Source: Trichobilharzia regenti (Eukaryota > Platyhelminthes > Trematoda > Strigeidida > Schistosomatidae). Taken from it: 64,000 bases of DNA. Position 1 is the first letter of the stretch. The number at the start of each line of letters is the position of its first letter. The notes below the pieces were generated by a model, which saw only the letters and a program-made list of their open reading frames with translations, was not told the origin of the DNA and made no database searches. The stretch covers positions 14,452,589-14,516,588 of the forward strand of contig OX235268.1 of NCBI GenBank assembly GCA_944472135.2, written 5' to 3'. This document shows, piece after piece, positions 22,641 through 32,732 of this stretch. The position numbers and the translations under genes were made by a program.

Positions 22641-22784
22641 GAATAAATCATATATATGACACAGAGTCCTAGCATTCCGAATTGTATATAGGACATTAAG
22701 TTCTGAAGTCCCAATTATTATTCCTTTTTACATGATAAGGTTGCTTAATTCACACTATACCTTCCTTCTTTCTCGAGATTAATA

Positions 22785-22900
22785 CTTATTAATGAATTGT
22801 GTGAGGTTTAGAAGTAAAACTACAGGAAATTGAACTCTAGTTGACCGCGTAGCTGGAAAGCATTCTATCACTGAACTACAGACGCAACAAATAGATTTAA
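22785..22900 (-). repeat. tRNA-like SINE head
   Basis: On the minus strand, GTTGCGTCTGTAGTTCAGTG starts a tRNA-like stretch with an A box (TAGTTCAGTGATAG) and a weak B box (AGAGTTCAATTTCC). The spacing fits a tRNA-derived SINE head. The anticodon region is not reliable enough to call a functional tRNA. Confidence 0.5.
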
Positions 22901-23039
22901 AACGCAAACTCAAGCAGGCAAACACAGGCACCAAGAAGACGCGCCACATGACAGTACCTAAAGAAAGCAGTGAGAGTGAATAAAGTATGTCAGCCAGAAA
23001 GGTAGCTGGTATATTTGACAAGACCAAACAACATTCGTA

Positions 23040-23640
23040 ATATCACTGTCAGAAATAGAAGAAAAAAGGAAGTCGGTGGCATGTTTACCAGTGATTGCGA
23101 CTCTTGGCCATATCTAATAACGTTTCAGGTCACCGATTACAACTATCTCCCGGACTCCAACTAAAGAGTCGTGATGTACTAGCTGATGCTATCCTAAAAC
23201 AAATATCCTTCATCAAACGTCGCTGCATCATTTGCTGATCTCTTCTCCTCTTTTTTCACTAGTCTTATGGCCAGCGGACACTTACCGGTATGGCGGCCTC
23301 TGGAATGGCATTCATAGCACATGTCCAAGCCACCGAAGCAGGTGTTTACAGATGATGACATTCAAAGAATGGTGATCTCCACTGTGTTCAGATATGCACT
23401 GTCGGACATCAGAATTACTCATACGATAATGCCATTTGGACGCAAACAATTCTACGGAGAAGGTGATTAGGAAACAGGCAGAGTCTCTCCACATCCTCAG
23501 CCTGGAGAGGGCAGGTTTCACAGACATAGGGCAAGAGTAGGCGCAATGAAGTGTTGTAAACCTGACTTTTTGACACCCGCAAGGACTTTGAAAGAGCTCA
23601 AACTGGTGCATGCCACATTAACTTTCACTATAAGACTATA
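23040..23640 (-). pseudogene. LINE polyprotein C-terminal fragment, clade uncertain
   Basis: The minus frame ends ICKHLLRWLGHVL and continues CMPFQRPPYR. The 'RWLGHVlRMp--RlP-R' signature is common at the end of non-LTR reverse-transcriptase proteins. The sequence differs from both the CR1-like and RTE elements here, so it is likely a third LINE family. No RT core was found. Confidence 0.6.
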
Positions 23641-23872
23641 AATCTTGTTCCTCACACCTCAACCAGCACTTGCAGATACGTGAACCCTTCGACAACTTCA
23701 TGTGGTCTACTTGCAAGGGCAATAACTTCGCTTTAGATGGTAATAGTAGTATTAGCATGCAAGAGTAAAGAACATATAAGTTCGTTCTGTTTCGTAGACT
23801 GATGTTAGAGGACGTAGCGCGTTCACAACAAACGTTACCTATAATTGAAAGTCATTCTGAACGGAGAATATT

Positions 23873-24292
23873 CTACAAACCAACACTTGAATACCAATGA
23901 GTTGCTCACTGGCGACTGGCCCTATTCAGGTAGGTAGTTACCTGGGTTCCAGTGGGAAGTCGTGACCAGTAGGGTAAAGCCGGTCGAGTGTGAGGACAAA
24001 TACTCGCCGAAGACATTGGCTAGCGGTCGCGCTATGTCGTGAATTGGCAGAAGTTAGAATTCATGAGCTGGCCATTGGATCGGGTCCCAGTGGCTTAATG
24101 GTATACGAGCTCGCCTTGTAACCAAGAGGTCCTGGGTTCGAATCCCGGTGGGTGCGTACTGCTGAAGAGTCCCAAACTAGGAGGAAACAGCTGTCCAGTA
24201 CTCCATGCAGGTTTTCCAATGGTTCTCTAACTACTGTCAGCTCATGATGAAATTCTGAAACCAGTTAAATCCCTACAAACCTACACTTGAAT
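23873..24292 (+). repeat. HH2 SINE, full unit
   Basis: The best full-length copy: 5' leader, region 'gcgctatgtcgtgaattggc', tRNA-like head with A box (TGGCTTAATGG) and B box (GGTTCGAATCC), hammerhead (24156-24201) and tail. The unit starts and ends with the same element-derived word, CTACAAACCWACACTTGAAT (23873-23892 and 24273-24292), giving a period of about 400 bases. Confidence 0.88.
24156..24201 (+). ncRNA. Hammerhead ribozyme, HH2 family, one helix II mismatch
   Basis: Helix I is GTACTG/CAGTAC (perfect). The core is CTGAAGA (24162-24168), followed by helix II GTCC/GGAG (24169-24172/24180-24183), where the pair next to the core is G-G. GAAA (24184-24187), helix III CA/UG and the cleavage triplet GUC (24193-24195) follow. 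All core residues are intact. The helix II mismatch would probably lower activity. Confidence 0.7.
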
Positions 24293-25282
24293 TCTTTTCA
24301 ATAATTTCCCCTATTCAGGTTCTTACAACTATAAAATTTAATATTTACTGTCGTTACAATAAAGGCCAGTTATGCGGCAGGTACATTTTTAACTTAGAAT
24401 AACAAATTAATTATTGGGTGTCAAAATAAATAATCGTGTTTGTGTGACGAAATAAACTCGATCCTGTCACACTTTGTCGATACTAGACATCGTATCGATG
24501 TCAACACAGCTTTCAGGTTATATACCGAATTCCGAATTCGTTATCACGTGCAGTTCACTTACGTCTCCTACATATAGCTGAAGCTGTTGCAATAAGATAG
24601 ACTAAACTGGAACTTTGCATCCAAAAAGAACTCATCCGGACGCTGTTCCTACCATGGCCAAACGTGGATTGAAGATTTTTCTTGTCACCAAGAGTGCTCC
24701 TTCCCTTAGCCCTCTTGGTTTTTTTCCTTTGCTTATTATTACTAATATTATTATTGCAATTATTAGTATTATTTGTCATAATTGATGCCCTTTATGCAAA
24801 CATTCCCTCAATACTATCAGATTTTTCATTTATACGGACTTATTATTAGTGATATTATCTCTTTTCTCAATATATGCATGCCTCCACCTGTTTCATTTCA
24901 CATATTTGTTATTACATTATGAACCTCTCACTGCAGTCTTAATATCTCCTGTTTAACACAGACCACTTTGTACTAGCCACTCACCTTACACCTTTTATAA
25001 CCCTGAACTGATTTGTCAATTTTCCTACCCCACACTCTACAAATCTATCATGATTAATCACCACCGCTGTCCCCCGTTTTACAATATTTTGGTAACCGAT
25101 TTCTACCTGGCACATTTGTCACACAAATACGACTATTTATTTTGACACCCCATAACTAATCTGTTATTCTACTTTAAAAATGTATCCGCCAGCGCATAAC
25201 TGGCCTTTATTGTAACGACAATAAATATTACATTTTATAATTGTAAGAACCTGAAGAGGAGAAATCATTGAAAAGAATATTC
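24290..25282. mobile_element. Foldback element with ~150-170 bp inverted ends, type unknown
   Basis: Left arm 24290-24452 and right arm 25110-25282 are inverted copies with high similarity (shared core words AGGTTCTTACAA, GTCGTTACAATAAAGGCCAG and GTGTCAAAATAAAT). The roughly 650-base interior has no recognisable transposase, RT or GIY-YIG. A 74-codon minus frame (24555-24779) rich in Asn and basic residues is of unknown meaning. It could be a non-autonomous DNA transposon or a PLE shell. Confidence 0.65.
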
Positions 25283-25284
25283 TT

Positions 25285-26150
25285 CGTTCAGACTAACTCT
25301 TAATTAATAATATGGCAATATTTCACACTATCAAACCTTATCTATAAATGTAAATTATTACAAATGACCTATGAAATACATGGATTGCTGTCAAGCCACG
25401 GTTTCATGCAGATTTTTATGTATGTACTTACTCACGTCTATACAATGTCAGTTAATGACTTCAGGAAAACAGAGGTATACACAGTTTCCGACTATCGCAC
25501 CTCTAAGAAAAGAATGACTTTCTATTTAAAAGAAAACCCCGATTAACTCCACTAAGGAGGAAAGATTAATTACCTTCTCAACTACCTTCAGAGTTATTTC
25601 AATTAACCCAAAAATGAAGAAAACGTCTCCCAAACAAGCCTAACTGTATACGGAAGCTTTTAAAGTGGACGACAAAAGAGGAAATCACATCATAATAAAA
25701 ATTAAAATCGGCATTTGCAATAAGAAAACTTCAGTCGGTTGGGAGGGAAATTGCTTAGTCAAAGGGAAATGCATAAGCATTTGCCTAAAGTAGTCGTTGT
25801 CTTGTCTTGCCTTCTGTTCAGTCATGTTTCTACCAAATTTGTTTTCCTTACGTTTCATTTCCGTTATTTTAGATGTTTAAATTATGATATGATATGTAAA
25901 TGACTTCTCATAAGACAAATGCTAAACACAGATAGGAGAGAAAATGTTTTGAAGAACTTTATTAAATTTTAAAACCATTTAACGAAGACCGGTTCTCTTG
26001 TTAAACTTGTAGTTCTTAGGATTGTTCTGTCCGTCAGTTAAGAGTCTTATTCAAACAAGCGAGATTGTAATTGTGATCATAAAAACGAATACTCAGTAGC
26101 GTGTATATTTTGCGCTTGTGTGTAACAAAGCAAATAATGCTGTAAGAAAT
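25285..26150. other. No recognised feature
   Basis: A 60-codon frame at 25364-25546 (+) has no domain I recognise. No window repeat found. Confidence 0.35.
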
Positions 26151-26183
26151 ACACCCTATTTTGATAGAGAAAGAAAGATCGAA

Positions 26184-26236
26184 TTTGCAGTATAAAATGA
26201 TGTCATTCTATTTCACAGGCTTTCATCAGCTGTAAA
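26184..26236 (-). ncRNA. PLE-A hammerhead-like motif, left end
   Basis: On the minus strand, helix I is UUUACAG/CUGCAAA (one mismatch), the core is CUGAUGA, then an eight-base segment AAGCCUGU, then GAAA. A helix III hairpin follows (UAGAAUG ... CAUUUUA) and the cleavage dinucleotide UA lies just before CUGC. Helix II pairing is very weak, which is the doubtful point. Confidence 0.6.
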
Positions 26237-26315
26237 CTACCTGAAATTACAATGGTTATAAATAATAACATTTCATACTTCATTGTTTGAAAGGTAATAG
26301 AGAAGAAATTATAAA

Positions 26316-26867
26316 GTGAACGCATCTGGACGAATCACATTTATGTATGGTCTACCAAAAATCCATAAGACCAATATGCCCTTAAGGCACTCACCATGTC
26401 ACAAACTAGCCCGATGGCTAGCTGATTCATTGAAGCCAATTCGACAAAATTTTGAAATCATAGCTTGGATGACACCTTCCAATTTTCTAAAGAAGTCGAT
26501 CACGTTGATATATCAGATAAACTGATGGTGTCATACGACGTGACTGCCTTATTTACAAATTAACCAGTGATGGAAACAATAGATATCATTTAAAAACAAA
26601 GAGATGAAACGGCTACTAATTCTTTGCACAAAAGACATCCAATTTAGATTCAATAACCAATTCTACCGACAAATTGACGGGGTCGCCATGGGTTCACCCC
26701 TAGGACCCCTTCTAGCAGACATCCTCATGGGCTATCTCGAACAGACAAGACTGAGTGACGCTATTAATGGAACAACATACTACTGTCGATACGTCGATGA
26801 TACTTTTGTTGTTTGTGACGAAATGAGTCAGGTATCCGTATTTTTTGACCGCCTAAATGAAAACTAG
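26316..26867 (+). pseudogene. PLE-A reverse transcriptase fragments
   Basis: Frame pieces carry TFMYGLPKIHK (conserved start of the PLE RT), MVSYDVTALFTN (motif A with Asp) in another frame, FYRQIDGVAMGSPLGPLLAD (motif B) and CRYVDDTFVVC (motif C). The catalytic Asp residues survive, but a stop and frame changes between 26525 and 26604 break the protein. Confidence 0.88.
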
Positions 26868-27382
26868 CCAAACATTAAATTCATCATGGAATATGAACAC
26901 AACTATGAGTCTGATCTCCTGGACCTGAATGTAAAAAGAAGAAACTGTGGAACGGTCGAAAAGTCCATCTACAGGAAAGAAACTTGGACCGGACAATACC
27001 TTCACGACAACAGCTTCTGCCCTATAAGCTGGAATTAGTAAGGACACTGTACGCCAGGGCCAGGAAGTTATGCTCGCCCAACAAGGTAGAAGAAGAATTA
27101 AGCTTTGTTGAAAAATGCCTTAAAGAAAATGGGTATCCAAAAGGATTTATCCTAAAGTACAGCAAAGAAAGAGATGAGAAAGAGAAATCTTCAACAGTTG
27201 AAAAGAAGAAAGTGTTCATTTGCCTCCTATGAAGAGGAGAAACAGTATCGTAAACGATTGAAAAGAGGATGAAAGGAGCAATAAAGAGATGCTTCCCTGC
27301 AGCCAATCTGGTGACACTATACAGTACTACATGCTCTATAAGGCAATCGAAACTGGATATATAACTTGCTGATGTCACCTCC

Positions 27383-27700
27383 AACTGCATTTATAAATTT
27401 ACGTGCACCTGCGGCAGCACGTACATTGGAAGGACAGAAAGAAGGGCTTCTATCCGGTTTTCAGAGCATATTCCAAGAAACTTATGCCTAAAAGGAAGCA
27501 GATATTTACAAAGTTCAATTACCAGACACCTTGTGGATACGGGTCATTTTGTCGAGATTTCCAAATCCTCCGAAGTATTAAACATACAAAGGACAGCGAA
27601 TCTACTACGATTCACTACTGAAGCAATTGCAATCAAATGTCACAGACCAAAATTATGCATACAGAACGAGAGTGTGGTCAATCTTTCACTACCTTGGTAA
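27383..27700 (+). pseudogene. PLE-A GIY-YIG endonuclease domain, open frame
   Basis: This 105-codon open stretch runs CIYKFTCTCGSTYIGRTERR (GIY-YIG core with its paired cysteines), FSEHIPRNL (conserved Arg/Ser-Glu-His region), ITRHLVDTGH, and ends CIQNESVVNLSLPW before TAA at 27698. All recognisable landmarks of the domain are intact although the RT upstream is broken. It has no start codon of its own and would be the C-terminus of the polyprotein. Confidence 0.85.
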
Positions 27701-27997
27701 CCATATCACTTTCATTACACTGATTAGTCATACACACTAGTGAGCTCAACTCACTAAGAAAGTTTTCAAATTGATGAACTTTGACCTTTTTGAGTTGCCA
27801 TGTTGACACTGTTTATTAGATTTTTCTGCTTTCTGTCTTCTCTCACCCCCCTTTTTCTTTTTCATAGTTTGATAGTATATAAAATGATGGTAACTTAAAC
27901 TATAAATTGTAATACTTATATTCCGGATGCCTTCACCTTATATTGTCTTCTCTATTACCTTTCAAACAATGAAGTATGAAATTGTAATTTCAGGTAG

Positions 27998-28053
27998 TTT
28001 GCAGCTGATGAGAGCCTGTGAAATAGAATGATGTCATCATTTTATACTGCAGA
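27998..28053 (+). ncRNA. PLE-A hammerhead-like motif, right end
   Basis: Helix I is TTTGCAG (27998-28004) paired with CTGCAGA (28047-28053). The core is CTGATGA (28005-28011), then GAGCCTGT, then GAAA (28020-28023). Helix III is a nine-pair hairpin (28024-28032 with 28036-28044, loop GTC), with UA at 28045-28046 as the cleavage position. Compared with the left-end copy, helix III is two pairs longer yet still fully paired, which argues for selection on the fold. Helix II is barely paired. Confidence 0.65.
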
Positions 28054-28499
28054 TCTGATCTTTCTTTCTCTATCAAAATTTATCAAGGGAACCAAATGTA
28101 TGAATTACACCTTAGATGGTTTTATACTTATTACATAACAAATCAAATAAACAATGCTAATAAGGTAACCATTTTAGCGGTAAGCAGCTTCAGAATTACT
28201 CCATGTTCGATTTCCGGCCACATAAGCACCGCGAAACTTGGCTTAGCCAGTAGGGAATTCAGTAAATTTAGAAAGTTTGGCATAAGTCTAACAATACCTC
28301 ATCCCTAATAAATCACCCCTACCAGTGAAACTCTGAAGCTCAAGCTTAAAACCTTACGTTCCAGTTTGAACTCTGAGTGGAAAGTAAACGGGAGACACAT
28401 ATTTATTGAAAATATTCTGTGATCTCCTGTTGACTGGCTTTACTAAGCGGAAGTCTCCAGCCTCTCTTAGCATGTTCACCATTTAACGATGCCATTAGT

Positions 28500-28700
28500 C
28501 AGTGGTGGCGCTGAAATCATGAACTGATAGAAGGTAGAATTCATGGGCTGACAGTTGATTCGAGCACAAGTGCCTAAATAGCCTACCATCCAGTGGTTGC
28601 TTACTGTTGATGAGTCATAAATCAGGACGAAATAACTGTCTGTTGCTCCCTCACTGGTTTTCAATGGTTCTCTAACTAATATCAGGTCATGGTAAAACTT
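28500..28700 (+). repeat. HH2 SINE, worn copy
   Basis: Head, hammerhead relic (ACTGTTGATGAGTC ... GGACGAAATAACTGTC) and tail (TCAATGGTTCTCTAACTAATATCAG) are recognisable. The core has T in place of C at position 3. Confidence 0.65.
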
Positions 28701-28789
28701 GACAACATTAGACTATTTTTATTTTATTTTTGAGGTAGCAAGTAACGGAATCCACAGAATCGAGTGTTTGGTACAAATCTCAATGGAAG

Positions 28790-29640
28790 CTGTATAATTT
28801 ACTGGTGTCAACGGGTGTCCACTGGCACATGTGGCCATGAATTCAATTCCTCAACCTCGCATAGTTCACTGGCGGTCGATAAATTCGGAGAAGAGGGTTG
28901 CCAGCTCCACACCGTAAGAACAATACCACTGTTAATGTGGGACGTCGAAAATTTGAAGACTCTGTGTTCCACTCGGAACGCGAACTACACGTATTACTCT
29001 CTACACGACCAGTGGTTATACCTCGACTGAAAGATGAAGTACACAGACTAGCATCTACCAATTCAACTGCGCTCGTGGAGCGAGTTATATCGGCAGTTGC
29101 TCTGGGAACTTGATTTTTCCTGCTCGCTCAAGAACATCTCCCACTATGGCTAAGTAAATGTGTAGTTAGAACCATTAACAGTTTGATATCGGACCATCTG
29201 ATGCCAGCGTGGAAGAATCCTTCTCTATAACCTACCGGGTGCCTAATAAATTGCCAAAACCATCGAAACACCGCATGCTCCAAACAGTACAGGCTATTAC
29301 GATTCGCCTTAAACAACCAGCGCTTCGTGTGCAAAAGAAGCAAATCCAGCCTCTACTACTGCCCTGACTGGCCTTCAGTAGAGACTATAAATTCACGAAT
29401 TTGTAGTATTATCTTTCCTCATTCTCCTGACATTCAGTTTATTGTTATGTTAATGCTATTTAGCTATAATCTATCAATATTAATGATTCGATTTCATTTA
29501 AACAGAATTAATCTTGCTCACAACACTAAATCATTCATTCACTATAATGTATATATAACTGTAGAGCCTGATGATGAAGTTATCTTAAAGAGTACTCTTT
29601 GTTCAGTATCCATTCTTTTGAAAGAAAGTTACTAACCTAA
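28790..29640 (+). pseudogene. PLE-C fragment: connector, GIY-YIG and C-terminus
   Basis: A connector-like stretch reads RELHVLLSTRPVVIPRLKDE (28990-29040), then YQFNCARGASYIGSCSGN (29057-29110), a GIY-YIG core with a changed Cys partner. After a frameshift comes PNKLPKPSKHRMLQTVQAI (29230-29290), and LLLP marks the protein end near 29365. The 3' region (29370-29640) matches 4660-4925 and the complement of 37850-38090. Broken. Confidence 0.78.
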
Positions 29641-29811
29641 ATGTTTTCCTTTCAGTCTTAATCATAGTGCCGTTTTCCAGATCAGTATTTCACGTCCAGT
29701 CATCTCCCTTTACATCAGTAATTGTTTGTACAAACCCAAGACTATTTCAGATAGTTTCATACTTTATGTTTAGCAAATTCAACTGTTAGAAGAAGAACCC
29801 ATTCGTAATCA

Positions 29812-30405
29812 AATGTGGGTTTGTAGAGATTTCATCGCTTTCAAATCTGGTCATCGATTGACCGACGTCAGTTAAACAGTCACTGAAAACGAGGTAGTAT
29901 TTGGCAGCTATTTCCTCCTATTTCGAGGCTCTTCAAGAGTATATACTCATGACTCCACCGGGGACAAAACCCAGGACACCAGCAGTAATATCAATCCATG
30001 ACCAAGCATGAAATTAACCAATTCCCTGAAACGTTAGACAAGAAAATTAATCTGATTCTCACTAGCGATCAATCCCAGGATGCAGTTACCTGTAGTTCAA
30101 CTGAGAATTTGTGGCTATTAGAATTCAACAAATCTGGTGAAAGGACGAATACTAGCTGTTGACATTGACTGGTGATGTAGCTAAAAATCACGAACTGAGA
30201 CAAAATTTACAATTCATAGGCCACAGAATTTCATCCCAGTGGCTGAATAGTTGACGAGCCCTCCTTGGACATAAAGGTCCTAGATTCGATCTTCAGTGAG
30301 GTCAAGGGTGCACAGCGCTGATAAGTCTCAACACAGGATGAAACATCTGTGACCAAACTTGACGCCAGTAGTTTCTCATCATCAAGGATAATTTATCTGA
30401 TTGGG
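29812..30405. repeat. HH2 SINE copies, worn inverted pair
   Basis: A minus-strand copy (29812-29990) and a plus-strand copy (about 30195-30405). In the plus copy the core reads CTGATAA (G8 lost) followed by GATGAAAC. Confidence 0.6.
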
Positions 30406-30782
30406 TAAAACAGAAATTCGTGAAATATACAGTAGGCAATTCGGTCACGTTATTAATAATGGATGGATGGTTGAACCTGTAGAATGTGTAAGCGATATCT
30501 TTTTGTATGACTTAATGGTGCTTTAAATATGACTCCAAATAAAGTCACTGTGTGACTAGAAGTAATAGTGTGCTCCAGAAATCATCTGTTGACTGTTCTT
30601 CATTCTTCTTTCAACAGCCATGCTGCTGAGTGGTCATAGGTGAATCTAGATAATATCCTTCTTGTTTGTCCTAAGTTCTTAGTTTCACAGAGAAACAAGT
30701 AAACTAGTTAATATGCACTGAAGTTACCAGTTTCAGGATCTTGTTTCTGACTGTATATGTGGAGAAGGTGAAACGTAGAGAT

Positions 30783-31013
30783 TTGTTTTCCTTCACGTTC
30801 CCCTGTGGAACATAGGGCATCAAGCTAGTGGCTTGAAGTTTCTGTAGCAGTGCTTATTTTTACAGGGTGGGGTTGCTAGCTTCATGCCCAACCTTTCCTT
30901 TTCACCAGCATTATTTCTTGCTTAGCGAGATAAAGGAGTTCGTCGGCCGGGGATCGAGCCCCAGACCATTTCCATGGTCGGAGAGTGTCTTAATCGCTGT
31001 GCCACTGACGCAC
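30783..31013 (-). repeat. tRNA-headed SINE with RTE-type tail and target duplication
   Basis: On the minus strand the head GTGCGTCAGTGGCACAGCG resembles that of the CR1-tailed SINE. The B box is GGCTCGATCCC. A different body follows, then a tail (near 30790-30830) with CCCTATGTTCCACAGGGGAAC, which resembles the RTE 3' end (CCCTATGTTCCTCTAGGAAC, complement of 62287-62306). It is flanked by a perfect 12-base duplication AAACGTAGAGAT (30771-30782 and 31014-31025). Confidence 0.88.
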
Positions 31014-31294
31014 AAACGTAGAGATGCAACAAAGAATGTTCTTCACACTGCCCTCAGTGGATGGGTTCGTTAAACTTCATGTATTTATTGTATCTTCGTT
31101 GAGTTTCAAAGTTACAATCAGTTGCTTCTATGGAGCATCATCGGATAAAGACAGTTAGATATCCAATTTTTGATTAGAGTGCCTCTGAAATATTTCAATA
31201 TCATTACTGAATATCTTCTTCGATTAATACACAATAGATTCTGCTCACAAAAGAGGTGATGAGATTTCCTTTTCTCATTTATTGAGACAAGAAA

Positions 31295-31620
31295 AGACTT
31301 TTGAAAACCAGGGAGTACTGAACAGCTGTTTCATCCTAGTTTGGGGTCGCGCTAAATCACGAATTGGTAGAAGTTATTTATCATGGACTGGCCATTGAAA
31401 AGTCGGGTCCCAGTGGTTGAATGGTCTATGACCTACCCTTGTAACCGAAAGGTCGTGGGTTCGAACCCTGGCAGTGGGTGCATAGTGCCGATGATTCCCA
31501 AACTAGGCTGATGAAACAGCTATCCAGTACTCCAGTTCTGGTTTTCAATGTTTCTCTAACTGATATATCAATCCGTGATCAACTCGTTAATAAACAAAAC
31601 TAACCCTTACAAACCAAACT
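31295..31620. repeat. HH2 SINE, subfamily with altered hammerhead
   Basis: A minus-strand hammerhead scrap (31305-31345) is fused to a plus-strand copy (31346-31620). The plus copy has the tRNA-like head and reads GTGCCGATGATTCCC with an extra CT before GATGAAAC. This variant recurs at 34370, 36905 and 39650. Confidence 0.7.
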
Positions 31621-31774
31621 ATAGACAACAAAAGACTATCGGAAATTCAATTTATATTCTTTAGAATTCTGGAAATTTTTGAAAATTTTGAAAAATTTCA
31701 TATATTTATTTCCGTCTGTAGACATTGATAACTCATTTACTCTGTGAAATATACCCAGCCTAATCAAATAAGTG

Positions 31775-31779
<5 letters not shown>

Positions 31780-31818
<39 letters not shown>
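31780..31818. repeat. (TA)n microsatellite
   Basis: About 18 uninterrupted TA dinucleotides. Confidence 0.97.
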
Positions 31819-31820
<2 letters not shown>

Positions 31821-32164
31821 TGTGTACTTTTCAAAATAAATACACGACAAGAAATTGTCTGAAACATGTATAATATAAATCAGAGGAATAAAAGACTCCT
31901 TTTGAATTGTTTTATGTAGACAATATTTCATTTAAAAAAATAACATTGATCAAGCAAATAAAAGGGGTGAAAACTATTCAGCAATGAGTGAAACATTGGA
32001 GAAAAAGAAATAGACATTTTGACAGGACTCATTATTTTATTATTCTGTTGCATAACAAAGCTTCAATTTCATATTCGATAGGCAGAAACTTTTGGCTGTG
32101 AAAGGCTTCAGATTGAGTTTTACACTTTAAATGATACTCATCAATGGGGAATATCTCCAACCAT

Positions 32165-32435
32165 TGAAGGAGGTGCCGTTTTGGTGAGTTGGTGCCGCTG
32201 CGGTAGAATACTTGTCAAACCATTTAGGTGGTCTAGGATTCGATCCCTAGACTCACCTTACCTTTACCTCGCTATGCTAGTGAAGAAGAAGACTAGTAAA
32301 GAGGCATGGTTAGGCATGAGGCTAGCTAGCAACCCTATCCTGTAAAAATAAACACAAATGCTACCGAAACGTCAAGCCTCTAGCTTGAAGCGCCATGTTC
32401 CACTGGGAATGTAAAGGAATAAAAAAGTTGAAGCA
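32165..32435 (+). repeat. SINE with different tRNA-like head and RTE-type tail
   Basis: The head (GGTGAGTTGGTGCCGCTGCG ... GGATTCGATCCC) differs from the other SINEs. The body (GGCATGAGGCTAGCTAGCAA, CCCTATCCTGTAAAAATAA) matches the SINE at 30783-31013, and the tail GCCATGTTCCACTGGGAATG with AAAGGAATAAAA resembles the RTE 3' end. Confidence 0.75.
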
Positions 32436-32444
32436 GGTGATAAT

Positions 32445-32730
32445 ATTATTATTGTTCCCTTTGTGCTGACAGCAGGCTGCTAGCCAGTTGGTAGACATTA
32501 ATCTACGTCAATGTCTAGGTCACTAATATTGGCCGTGAGAAAATATAAACACGGCTGATTCAACAACCAATCACAGCAGACTTAACGTGGGAAAATATGA
32601 TTCGCAGATAGATGGCTTCACTTTCCGAGGTTACCTGAAACAACTAATCAGAAAAAAATGTGTTTGTCTGCTTGAATAAGCTATAATAATGTACAGGAAA
32701 TACATATAAATACGTGTTGATTTCCATAAT
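32445..32730. other. No recognised feature
   Basis: No frame or repeat recognised between the SINE and the RTE fragment. Confidence 0.3.
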
Positions 32731-32732
32731 AA

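Larger units (their letters stand above)
26150..28090 (+). mobile_element. PLE-A element with inverted ends and hammerheads
   Basis: A Penelope-like retroelement copy bounded by inverted terminal segments (26150-26320 against 27895-28085). The coding part keeps YGLPKIHK (26350), SYDVTALFTN (26535), a motif-B region, YVDDTF, a connector and an in-frame GIY-YIG domain (27383-27700). Stops and frameshifts separate the RT pieces, and the RT N-terminus is missing. Each terminal segment holds a hammerhead-like fold (26184-26236 minus, 27998-28053 plus), in line with the known occurrence of hammerhead motifs in Penelope-like elements. Confidence 0.85.

Noticed and set aside
24555..24779. Asn- and Lys-rich frame inside the foldback element as a transposase
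   Set aside because: No DDE/DDD motif, zinc finger or known transposase signature; low-complexity composition explains the frame.
32180..32265. Possible functional tRNA gene
   Set aside because: It has A- and B-box-like words, but is followed by a SINE body and RTE-like tail and lacks a clean cloverleaf, so it was called a SINE head. The same applies to the tRNA-like words at 8399, 20640, 30783 and in HH2 copies.
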